Under the pieces are notes generated by a model, which did no database searches, was not told where the DNA came from, and was given only the letters and a program-made list of their open reading frames with translations. From an uncultured Bacilli bacterium (GTDB taxonomy: Bacteria > Bacillota_I > Bacilli_A > RF39 > UBA660): 12,637 nt of DNA. The stretch covers positions 1 through 12,637 of the forward strand of contig CANPYU010000184.1 of the NCBI GenBank assembly GCA_947588665.1, in the 5' to 3' direction. Positions 1 through 6,235 of the stretch are shown one piece after another (position 1 is the first letter of the stretch; each line of letters begins with the position of its first letter). The translations under genes were made by a program, and so were the position numbers.

Positions 1-23
1 TAATAGTCCATGTCTTTTATATT

Positions 24-285
24 TTAATCTTTTACATAAGTGTGAAGTGGTTTTAGTACGATATTGTAAATCTTTCATATCAGCAGTTGGTGCAAAATCA
101 GGACGAGCATTGATTAAATCAGGAATGTGATTAACAACACTAGCACAAGTTAATTCAACTGTCGCTAGACGTTGAACATTAATCGTCGTATTGGGTTCAC
201 CTTCAATAGTTAATTGTTGATATCGAACTCATCCGGTGCATAAACTTTACCAACACATTTAGTCTCAAGAGTAATTCCCTTTTAC
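24..285 (-). pseudogene. Decayed C-terminal part of a dihydrodipicolinate-reductase-like dehydrogenase (possibly 2,4-diaminopentanoate dehydrogenase)
   Basis: Reading the minus strand gives a hydrophilic protein tail in three frame segments. One reads GITLETKCVGKVYAPDEF. After a frameshift near 222-228 it continues with a stretch containing GEPNTTINVQRLATVEL and VVNHIPDLINARPDF. One A too many in the AAAA tract near 50 breaks the end, which otherwise reads RTKPLHTYVKD and then TAA at 26-24. The pattern of an NIP-D-I-N-A-x-P segment and an aromatic/basic tail resembles the C-terminus of the DapB-like family that includes 2,4-diaminopentanoate dehydrogenase of ornithine fermentation. That name is from memory of the family and is uncertain. 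The N-terminal NAD(P)-binding half is absent, and an in-frame TAA sits near the upstream end. Local G+C is about 33-40 percent, far above the neighbours, so this is probably a relic of older or different DNA at the island edge. Confidence 0.5.
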
Positions 286-533
286 ATTGCTTCATTCCCC
301 AAAAGAATATATATAAATTATTATACTATAGAATAATTATAATTTAAGATTGTCAACTTACTTTTTCATAAAAATTTTTAATAGTTTTAGTCTCCGTTTG
401 GTTCCATCCCATATTCTTTTTTTTATTTTGACATTGCATTTTTTGATAAAATTTCAAATTTTAAAATTATTAATAAAAAGTAAGAATGGTGCTATTTTAA
501 TAAGTTTATATAATTTATCTAATTTAGCAAGAT
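286..533. other. Gene-poor A+T-rich stretch with protein-like debris
   Basis: No intact gene is seen here. On the minus strand, just past the TAA that ends the phospholipase-like fragment, another frame carries EIDLAKLDKLYKLIKIAP and later WNQTETKTIKNFYEKVS before a stop, so the original coding region probably extended leftwards and has decayed. A 66-codon plus-strand open frame at 350-550 overlaps this debris. It has no ribosome site and a low-complexity hydrophobic composition, and I do not regard it as a gene. The stretch also contains one copy of a 30-bp repeat at 383-412. Confidence 0.4.
383..412. repeat. 30-bp dispersed repeat, copy 1
   Basis: This stretch matches 10577-10606 at 28 of 30 positions in the same orientation. 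Weaker similarity (T-rich, with small indels) continues to about 452 and 10642. On the minus strand both copies encode WNQTETKT in the same frame context, so they may be two remnants of the same gene tail rather than a non-coding repeat. Confidence 0.7.
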
Positions 534-746
534 CTATTTCTTTGTTATAACAAATTCATATGGGTTTGCTAAATTATATGGATATTTATCTTCAAATTGA
601 AAATGTGATAACCCATGATTTTTAGTGACAGTTAAATCTGGTAATACACAGCCTAACATAATTGCATTATTATTTAGTTTTAATTTTTTATTTATATCTT
701 GGGCTATTTTAATATGTATTTTATGACTTGGCATAACTATTCTCAT
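534..746 (-). pseudogene. Truncated zinc-dependent phospholipase C-like protein (70 aa)
   Basis: The product begins MRIVMPSHKIHIKIAQDI and contains MLGCVLPDLT, then NHGLSHFQ and PYNLANPYEF. This H-x-x-I-A...G...PD...H..SH layout is the N-terminal pattern of the small zinc-dependent phospholipase C/P1-nuclease-like hydrolases common in Bacillota, which are usually about 200 residues. Only the first third is present and the remaining zinc ligands are missing, so it is probably inactive. The first ATG (746) overlaps the stop of the upstream peptidase gene in a TAATG junction, indicating translational coupling. The second ATG at 734 (MPSHK) matches the usual family start and is the likelier original one. 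It is the third and last gene of the 3071-534 operon. The family call is from motif recall; it could alternatively be a short stand-alone protein. Confidence 0.55.
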
Positions 747-1729
747 TACAAATGTTTATTTTCTATTTTCAATAAACTAGTTTCTTGTAGTTTTTTATTT
801 TTCATTAAATAATAATTTTTTATTTCTTCTAATCTAGCTTTAGGAATGTTTGAATAATCTATTTTTATTTGCTCTATTGAAGCACCTACTATATCTTTAG
901 CTTTTCTATTTTTATGTCTAACAGCAAAACTTATCATTTCAGCCTGATAATATTTTTGACGTTCTTCTAAATTTAGAATACCCATGATATCGCTTTCATC
1001 TAATGAAAAAATAGTATTTTCATTAATTTGTGGATAATTTCTCATAATATAGTTACAAACATCCACATATGGCAAATATTGAGGAGCAATCTGGTAATAT
1101 AATCCATATTTTTGACATAATTCGGAAGAAAATTTTTCGACAAAGCCTTCATTTAACATAAATCCAACCATTCCTCTCGAAGTAATTACATTTCCCTCCA
1201 CAGTATTTATTATCATTCTTTCATCAGCCAGTTCTTCTGGTTTTAACATTTGAATTATCATGTGAAATATTTCATGTGGTAATGTTCCATTAGCAATCGC
1301 CATTTGTGTATAAATATCTGGATTAGAATTATTTGTGCTTTTTCCAATTTTAGCTAAATTTACTATTACTTTAAAATTTTTTGAGTCAGCACTAAAATCA
1401 TGATCATCATTTTCATCATTTATAACAACTACACTATTTATGTTTAACATTTTATTCAGTTTGTCTAATCTATCTTCTGGAATTAAATTAGAATATTCAG
1501 TATTTATAAAACTAATGATTTTTCTCATATAATCCATTAATTCACATTTCATAAGTTCACTATCTGACAATCCTAAATTTTTATATTTTAACTTTAATCT
1601 ATAAATTTCAGCTTCTTGTGCTTTAAGTATTTCTTCCAATTCTTCATTAGTATATCTACTTTTAAATCTTTCAACTGTTTCTTTAGTGGAAAAAACTGTT
1701 TCAGATAAAATTCCATCAAATTCATTCAT
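746..1729 (-). CDS. HExxH zinc metallopeptidase-like protein (gluzincin-type), 327 aa
   Basis: A soluble protein with no signal peptide or membrane segment. Residues 25-60 are strongly helical and charged (probable coiled coil). The zinc site is visible as HEIFH at residues 152-156, with LNEGFVEKF at 192-200 supplying a plausible third ligand, Glu194, 38 residues after the motif; this fits the gluzincin layout. It should therefore bind zinc and may cleave a protein, but the substrate is unknown. Its ATG lies inside the end of the upstream AlbA_2 regulator gene (ATGAATGA overlap of 8 nt), so the two are translated together. A regulator paired with an HExxH protein recalls ImmR/ImmA-like pairs in integrative elements, where the protease inactivates the repressor. 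That parallel is inference; the folds are not shown to be the same. The C-terminal 130 residues are helical and unassigned. Confidence 0.75.
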   Translation of the reverse strand: MNEFDGILSETVFSTKETVERFKSRYTNEELEEILKAQEAEIYRLKLKYKNLGLSDSELMKCELMDYMRKIISFINTEYSNLIPEDRLDKLNKMLNINSVVVINDENDDHDFSADSKNFKVIVNLAKIGKSTNNSNPDIYTQMAIANGTLPHEIFHMIIQMLKPEELADERMIINTVEGNVITSRGMVGFMLNEGFVEKFSSELCQKYGLYYQIAPQYLPYVDVCNYIMRNYPQINENTIFSLDESDIMGILNLEERQKYYQAEMISFAVRHKNRKAKDIVGASIEQIKIDYSNIPKARLEEIKNYYLMKNKKLQETSLLKIENKHL

Positions 1730-3071
1730 CTCTTTTACTTCCTTTATTTATAACAACCCATTTACCTTTTTTATTTGAACCAGTACGCTTAACATAACCA
1801 TTATTTACTAATTCACTTAAATGATATCTAACCATTCTTGGAGTTAAATTAAGAAATGTTGCCATTTCAGCTTGAGTAATAGTAGGTCTATCTAAAATTA
1901 GTTTAATTATGCTTTCTTGAATTTTACTCAAATCAAATTTTGAATAATCAACTTTTATAGTTTCATTTTGAATATCATATTCAAAATCATTTCTATTATA
2001 TTTAATACTTACTATTATAAAATGAGGATAAAATTGATAAATACTTTTATCATATTTTTTTAATATTTTTCTTATCCCTGTTCCTAAGTGTTCTACTAAC
2101 TCTAAATCTTTAAATACACGCATAAGCTCTGGATTTTTAGGTGCTGAATATCCTTTTAAAAATTCTTCTTCTGTAAACTCATCTTGAATACCACCAAAAG
2201 AAGATATTTCCAATCTATCACTAAAAAATTCAAATTTAGGTGGATATTCATTTGACCAATCATTATGTACAAGGGCATTAATAATCGCTTCTCTAACTGC
2301 ATTATAGTCATACATTGTCTTTTCAATTCGCTCTGGATAAGTAATCTTAGCAAATACTTTATTTTCAATTTTAAACTTTTCTAAAACACGATAAGTTGCT
2401 GTTATAAGTGAGCAATTACCAAATTCATAAAATTCTTCTATTTCATCTACATCGTTACCAACATATTTGGCTACTTTAATGGAAATTTTATTATTATCCG
2501 CTAAAAGATAGGCAATATAATTAAATTCATTATCTTTTGTATAAAATTCTAATTGTCTTTCAAAATTATCTCCAACATCAAACCCTTTTTCCATATAATA
2601 CATCTTTAATTCTCTAAAAGTTAAGTCTTGTTTAGGAGAAGCAATATCTTTTAATGATAATCTAGTTCTTGATCTAAACATTTTATTTATGAGTGTGTTT
2701 GTCATTTTTTCTGTTGAACTACCAACTCTTATAAAGCAACTATCAGGAGTTAAACCCATTCCTTTTATATGATATAGTGCCTCACCTCTAGCAACAGTAA
2801 TATGTATATATTTTTTATTATCTTCTTCCAAGACTTCAATATCAAACAATCCTAACACGGATGGCTCTATATTAGAAATTATTATATCTTTTATTTTTCT
2901 TTGTAATAAATCTAAATTATTTTTAAGGCCAATCACTTTTCCATTATCATCAACACCGATATAAATATTTCCTCCATCTTTGCTATTAAGAAATCCAATA
3001 ACTGTTTTTTCTAAATCATCAGGTAATTTTACTTTAAATTCATTTCTACTATCCTCAATAACATCTGTCAT
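1722..3071 (-). CDS. AlbA_2 (Schlafen-type) / HATPase_c_4 / winged-helix transcriptional regulator-like protein, 449 aa
   Basis: Three domains can be seen. Residues 8-120 form an AlbA_2 domain with the diagnostic EFKVKLP start, then FLNSKDGGNIYIGVDDNGKV and FIRVGSST. Residues 255-345 form the GHKL-like HATPase_c_4 part, with VREAIINALVHNDW, then DRLEISSFGGI and LVEHLGTGIRKI. Residues 385-442 are a winged helix with ITQAEMATFLNLTPRMVRYH as its recognition region, ending VKRTGSNKKGKWVVI. Length and order are normal for this family of putative DNA-binding regulators, often found in mobile islands. The start is set by AGGAGG (3080-3085) 8 nt before the ATG. A TATAAT box (3105-3100) and a 12-bp tandem repeat lie just upstream, suggesting autoregulation (inference). 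It is the first gene of the operon and overlaps the metallopeptidase gene by 8 nt. Confidence 0.88.
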   Translation of the reverse strand: MTDVIEDSRNEFKVKLPDDLEKTVIGFLNSKDGGNIYIGVDDNGKVIGLKNNLDLLQRKIKDIIISNIEPSVLGLFDIEVLEEDNKKYIHITVARGEALYHIKGMGLTPDSCFIRVGSSTEKMTNTLINKMFRSRTRLSLKDIASPKQDLTFRELKMYYMEKGFDVGDNFERQLEFYTKDNEFNYIAYLLADNNKISIKVAKYVGNDVDEIEEFYEFGNCSLITATYRVLEKFKIENKVFAKITYPERIEKTMYDYNAVREAIINALVHNDWSNEYPPKFEFFSDRLEISSFGGIQDEFTEEEFLKGYSAPKNPELMRVFKDLELVEHLGTGIRKILKKYDKSIYQFYPHFIIVSIKYNRNDFEYDIQNETIKVDYSKFDLSKIQESIIKLILDRPTITQAEMATFLNLTPRMVRYHLSELVNNGYVKRTGSNKKGKWVVINKGSKRDE

Positions 3072-3099
3072 TATTACTGCCTCCTATCTTCTAAATATA

Positions 3100-3128
3100 A
3101 TTATACTATATATTTAAAATTTTTCCTA
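3100..3128 (-). promoter_or_regulatory. Probable promoter of the AlbA_2 regulator operon
   Basis: A perfect TATAAT lies at 3105-3100 on the minus strand, 29 nt upstream of the start codon. The hexamer 17 nt further upstream, TAGGAA (3128-3123), is a poor -35 match and falls at the edge of the 12-bp tandem repeat. A weak -35 overlapped by repeats suits a promoter controlled by a bound protein. Confidence 0.5.
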
Positions 3129-3166
3129 GCAAATTTCCTAATAAATTTCCTAATAAATTTCCTAAT
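3117..3166 (-). repeat. 12-bp tandem repeat (three perfect copies plus one degenerate), possible operator
   Basis: Units AAATTTCCTAAT at 3131-3142, 3143-3154 and 3155-3166 are identical (plus-strand reading), with a degenerate fourth unit at 3117-3130. The array lies directly upstream of and over the -35 position of the AlbA_2 operon promoter, so it is a candidate binding array for the winged-helix regulator. Read on the minus strand the array would encode LLGN repeated, but that frame has a stop on both sides and no start, so it is not coding as it stands. Confidence 0.75.
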
Positions 3167-3257
3167 AAAACTTTATTTATTTACAAAAAAAATGGTAGAA
3201 TAGTTTTTTAAACTTAAGTATAAATTAAAAATCATTTTCAGTAGTAGGGGGTAAAAA

Positions 3258-3594
3258 ATGATAACGCAAATTAACAATTATACTTGCAAATCTTTTAAAA
3301 ATTATACAGGAACAAATGTAAACGAATCATTTAAACAAAAAAATATTTTTTTTGATATAATGGTAAAGGAAAAACATCATTATCAAAATAAATTTTACTT
3401 GAATAAAAAAAAGATAAATCTATAACCAATGAAAATTATCGCTTTTTCAATAAAGACTATATTAAAGATAGTTTATTATTATATGATAATAGTGGCATTA
3501 AAGGTGTTGTGGCAAACTTTGGCAAAGAAAATGTTGATATTGAAAAAAATTATGGAAAAAAATTAATTAAAGATATTATCAACTTCAAGATAAA
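3258..3594 (+). pseudogene. Decayed N-terminal part of an AAA_13-type ATPase (RloC-like group)
   Basis: The frame opens at the ATG at 3258 with a strong ribosome site (AGTAGGGGG, 8 nt upstream) and reads MITQINNYTCKSFKNYTG. At about 3354 one G is missing. With that base restored the reading becomes FFGYNGKGKTSLSK, a clear Walker A motif (GxxGxGKT). Two in-frame TAA codons follow (3389 and 3404). The frame then continues RFFNKDYIKDSLL and GVVANFGKENVDIEKNYGKK up to about 3580. This order (beta strand, Walker A, then a VFN-x-DY...GKEN segment) is typical of the large AAA_13 ATPases that include anticodon-nuclease and other defence proteins. Only about the first 110 residues remain, with no Walker B, so the gene is dead. 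It is transcribed divergently from the AlbA_2 operon. Confidence 0.7.
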
Positions 3595-3982
3595 ATGCAA
3601 ATACCTACATTGCTAGATGTATGTAACATATTTTCACATAAAACTACTAGAAATCCAGAACAAATACTAAAAATGCACAATATCTAATGAGAAAAATTCT
3701 TATGAAATAGGTTCTGAAATTAAAGAAATTCTTGAAAGTTTAAAGGCAAAAGGACTAATTAAAAATCAATTAGTTATAGATGTTAAAGATCGTGATAAAG
3801 CAATCGTTTTTATAGATTTAACAGATAAAACTATTGCTGAATATCAAAATATTCAAAAGCTATCCGTTACCTTAAAAGAAGTTAGTAATGAGTTAATTAG
3901 TAATCGTCAACGATTAAAATTATTAACACAAAATAACGAATCACTTAATCAAAAAGTTAGTAAATTACAATCTACTATTTGA
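3595..3982 (+). pseudogene. Decayed remnant, helical segment plus winged-helix-like/coiled-coil tail
   Basis: Two frame segments follow the ATPase remnant. The first reads MQIPTLLDVCNIFSHKTTRN from 3595 to a TAA at 3685. After a one-base shift, an open frame from 3689 to the TGA at 3982 gives 97 codons. These contain EIKEILESLKAKGLI, then VKDRDKAIVFIDLTDKTIAE, which looks like the recognition helix and wing of a MarR-like winged helix, and end in a coiled-coil-like tail (SNRQRLKLLTQNNESLNQKV). The assignment is weak. No start codon or ribosome site exists for the second segment. The frame ends right at the junction with the truncated, oppositely oriented JAB gene, so the 3' end is probably also missing. 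Confidence 0.4.
3689..3709. repeat. 21-bp exact repeat, copy 1
   Basis: Twenty-one bases here recur exactly at 10554-10574 in the same orientation. Both copies can be read in frame as EKNSYEI. The match ends abruptly on each side, and in the second copy it is followed after 2 nt by the 30-bp repeat shared with 383-412. Confidence 0.65.
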
Positions 3983-4296
3983 TCGACAAGATAACATTTC
4001 ATATCCCCTATTTCCATAAAAGAACATAAGAATATTCTTTTGCAGTTGATGGAACATTTATCATTTCGACAAGTTTTCTATATGAATCCATAACACTCTC
4101 GGATAATAATATAGGGTTTAAATCATCTCCCATTGATATTGGAGAAATTGGTGTATCACCTATATCCATATTTCTTCCTTTAAATATTTCACTATGATTC
4201 TTTAAAACTTCCATAGATTGTTGCATAATATAATCGTAATCATTATTTCCAAACAATCCATTATTTTTTTACATCTTCTATTGTCTTATACTCCAT
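3967..4296 (-). pseudogene. Broken and truncated JAB/MPN-domain (deubiquitinase-like) gene
   Basis: The original start is the ATG at 4296, 1 nt after the stop of the membrane-protein gene and preceded by AGGTGG. It reads MEYKTIEDVKK and then hits TAA because the A7 tract at 4270-4264 has one A too many (or two too few). Corrected, it continues NNGLFGNNDYDYIMQQ, then ILLSESVMDSYRKLVEMI and STAKEYSYVLL. A second shift (one base lost near 4010) leads to EIGDMKCYLVDQIVD, ending near 3967. ILLSESV and KEYSYVLLG are typical of the first helix and strand of a JAB/MPN domain, a zinc isopeptidase fold. The catalytic HxH...SxxD half is missing, because the sequence runs into the oppositely oriented remnant at about 3970-3985. 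An 82-codon frame (4256-4008) survives inside but is unlikely to be functional. This is the last gene of the 9532-3967 operon. Confidence 0.6.
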
Positions 4297-4297
4297 T

Positions 4298-5233
4298 TTA
4301 AATTCCACCTAAAAATAAAGTAATAATAGACAATACTAACATTGCTCCTAATTCATAAGGTATGTACTTTTTATATTTTTCAAAGTTTGCCATTATTTCT
4401 TTTCGGCATCTTAGATTATCTACATTTTTTCCAATCAATATTTCACTAGTTTCAACATATCGATCTATATCATCTTTATAAACACTTCTTCCTTTATTAG
4501 AATCATATCCAGCATATTTTTGTTCTGGATTAATTTTTTCATAGTAACGATCTAATTTAGCCGAACCAAATATTCCTCCGATAAAAAATGCAAGAACTAA
4601 CGAACATATAGGATATAAAACATAACTCATAGCAAATATATGTCTAATTGTCGGTACAAACAATAATATTGTTGAAATTATTAATGCTGGAATAAAACCA
4701 ATTGCTAATCCAACTACCGTAGTAATTTTTGATTTTTTCTTAATAACTTTGTCATATTTTTCAGGTGCTTGTAATACTTTTGATTTAATAAGTTCGTATA
4801 TATCATCAATTTTCCTATCTTCACTATTTAAAGATACTTCAATTTTAACTTTATTTTCATAAATCCACATACTAATTGAATGACGATAATTTTCACGTTT
4901 CCTATCTTCATCTTGAACACCATAACTAAGATAAAAATGAACATAAATACTTTTAATTTCTTGTAATCTACTATTAAATACAGAAATAAAATTATTATAA
5001 TTATCAAATCTAATATTTGTATCATCATGAAAATCGACTTCAAAACTTAAACTACTATTACTATCCTTAAAAGTCCAAGTTTGATATCTCCATTCTAACA
5101 TTTGATTTTTTCTTTCTTCATTTTCAGAAATTTTCTTATAATACATCAGTTTCTCTTGCATTTTTGAGAAGATATCAAATAAATCTTCAGCACTTATTAT
5201 TTTATTTGCAACTTTAATTGTATCATTATACAT
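4298..5233 (-). CDS. Membrane protein with cytosolic N-terminal domain and three predicted transmembrane helices, 311 aa
   Basis: I do not recognise the family. Residues 1-165 are soluble and mixed alpha/beta, with alternating strands (SLSFEVDFH, SIYVHFYLSYGV, HSISMWIYENKVKIEVSL). Predicted membrane helices lie at about 170-193 and 198-223, separated by a short loop, and at 291-311 at the extreme C-terminus, which ends LFLGGI. A basic run (KVIKKKSK, 162-169) before helix 1 suggests that the N-terminal domain is cytoplasmic. There is no signal peptide. The start at 5233 is supported by GGAGG 7 nt upstream and overlaps the phosphoesterase gene by 8 nt; the stop is followed 1 nt later by the ATG of the JAB gene, so the three are translationally coupled. 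It could anchor the operon's soluble proteins at the membrane or act as a membrane effector. Both are guesses. Confidence 0.8.
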   Translation of the reverse strand: MYNDTIKVANKIISAEDLFDIFSKMQEKLMYYKKISENEERKNQMLEWRYQTWTFKDSNSSLSFEVDFHDDTNIRFDNYNNFISVFNSRLQEIKSIYVHFYLSYGVQDEDRKRENYRHSISMWIYENKVKIEVSLNSEDRKIDDIYELIKSKVLQAPEKYDKVIKKKSKITTVVGLAIGFIPALIISTILLFVPTIRHIFAMSYVLYPICSLVLAFFIGGIFGSAKLDRYYEKINPEQKYAGYDSNKGRSVYKDDIDRYVETSEILIGKNVDNLRCRKEIMANFEKYKKYIPYELGAMLVLSIITLFLGGI

Positions 5234-5942
5234 TTTCTATACCTCCAATTTCAACAATTTTATATCCAAAAACACTTATTTCTTTTGTTCCATTCAACAT
5301 TAATTTTTCATAATTTTCATGAATATGACCATGTATATGAACAGGAATTTTATTTTGATAAAGATAATTTGTAATTCCAATTAATCCCTGATGAGCAGGA
5401 TCTCTATTAATCTTATCTGGATCAAATTTTTTGTCATGTGTTAATAAAATATCAACTTTTGGTTTTGACTCAAAAAAATGTATACTTTCATCTTGAGTAA
5501 ATGAAGGAAAATCAACTTGTTTATATTTAAAACTTCCCTGCATACCTAAAATACTTAAATCATTTATTTGAATTACTTTTCCATTTATATTTGGTATATT
5601 ATAATCAGTTAAATAATCATAATCATGATTACCTAATAAACCACATAATTTATTTTTATCTATATTTCTAATCACTATATCTATATCTCGATTATAGTGA
5701 TCTCCTAACATTACACACAAATCATAATACTTATTATTTAAAAATTGAATAAACTCGTTTTCATTTAAAGTACCATGCGTATCTGCAATAATTAACAACT
5801 TAATAGATTTGCATATATTATCACATTTGCCATATTTTTTATTCAATTTTGCTTCATAGTCATAACTACATTTTTTTAAATCACTTGATTTTTCTTTATT
5901 GAAGCGAAATGATGATTTTGTTATTTTCATTATTAAATTCAT
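5226..5942 (-). CDS. Calcineurin-like metallophosphoesterase, 238 aa
   Basis: All signature blocks of the dinuclear metal phosphoesterase fold are present in order: LIIADTHG (Asp54, His56), MLGDH (Asp81), LLGNHD (Asn105, His106, Asp107), LLTHD (His169) and HIHGHIHE (His204, Gly205, His206, His208). It should hydrolyse a phosphomono- or phosphodiester in the cytoplasm; the substrate cannot be told from sequence. The roughly 48 residues before the first strand are unusual for this family and basic, perhaps a docking segment or a sign that translation starts later. The annotated ATG (5942) directly abuts the TAA of the preceding gene without a good ribosome site, which suggests coupling. A second ATG lies 12 nt inside. 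The 3' end overlaps the membrane-protein gene by 8 nt. The metal ligands look intact, so it is probably active. Confidence 0.9.
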   Translation of the reverse strand: MNLIMKITKSSFRFNKEKSSDLKKCSYDYEAKLNKKYGKCDNICKSIKLLIIADTHGTLNENEFIQFLNNKYYDLCVMLGDHYNRDIDIVIRNIDKNKLCGLLGNHDYDYLTDYNIPNINGKVIQINDLSILGMQGSFKYKQVDFPSFTQDESIHFFESKPKVDILLTHDKKFDPDKINRDPAHQGLIGITNYLYQNKIPVHIHGHIHENYEKLMLNGTKEISVFGYKIVEIGGIENV

Positions 5943-6224
5943 TTAATATTTTACTATTACAGAATCAAAATAATCCGTAGCTGCTAATGTTATTTTTTTT
6001 GATTCTCCCTTATTAATTTTTATTTCTTTTTGAGCATCAAACAAGTTTATTGTTCCATTCTCTTTTACTTCTGTTAAACCACTATTCGATTTTAAAATAA
6101 CATAATCTTCAGTTTTTTCTTTTACTACGATCTCCACTCCAGAAAGAATATTAAGTTTTGAATTTTCACTTATATATTTCTTTTTTGTTATGGTGATATA
6201 ATCATTATTATTTAAACTCTTCAT
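5943..6224 (-). CDS. Small predicted all-beta protein, 93 aa, family not recognised
   Basis: The sequence alternates short hydrophobic strands with Lys/Glu/Asn-rich turns (YITITKKKYI, GVEIVVKEK, YVILKSN, KEIKINKGESKKITLAAT, SVIVKY), which suggests a small beta barrel or sandwich. There is no signal peptide, no cysteine and no membrane segment. It does not end in the Gly-Gly of a ubiquitin-like modifier. The start is well supported by AGGAG 8 nt before the ATG (AAAAGGAGATATTATG), 11 nt after the stop of the large TPR gene. Its TAA abuts the phosphoesterase ATG with no gap, so it belongs to the same transcript. It could be an adaptor, an inhibitor or a chaperone for its neighbours; the sequence gives no basis for choosing. 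Confidence 0.75.
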   Translation of the reverse strand: MKSLNNNDYITITKKKYISENSKLNILSGVEIVVKEKTEDYVILKSNSGLTEVKENGTINLFDAQKEIKINKGESKKITLAATDYFDSVIVKY

Positions 6225-6235
6225 AATATCTCCTT

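Noticed and set aside
383..412. CRISPR-like repeat (starts GTTTTAG, as in type II repeats, with GGTTCC later)
   Set aside because: Only two copies exist, 10 kb apart, with no regular spacers and no cas genes; similarity runs on beyond the 30 bp in a way expected of a duplicated gene tail.
350..550. Plus-strand 66-codon hydrophobic open frame
   Set aside because: No ribosome site, low-complexity Leu/Ile/Phe composition from T-rich DNA, and it overlaps more protein-like debris on the other strand.
3117..3166. Short peptide with LLGN repeats encoded by the 12-bp array
   Set aside because: The frame is closed by a stop immediately upstream and downstream and has no start codon, so the array is treated as a regulatory site or relic.
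5943..6224. The 93-residue protein as a ubiquitin-like modifier paired with the JAB gene
   Set aside because: It ends in SVIVKY without Gly-Gly or any extension to be cleaved, and no E1- or E2-like gene lies nearby.
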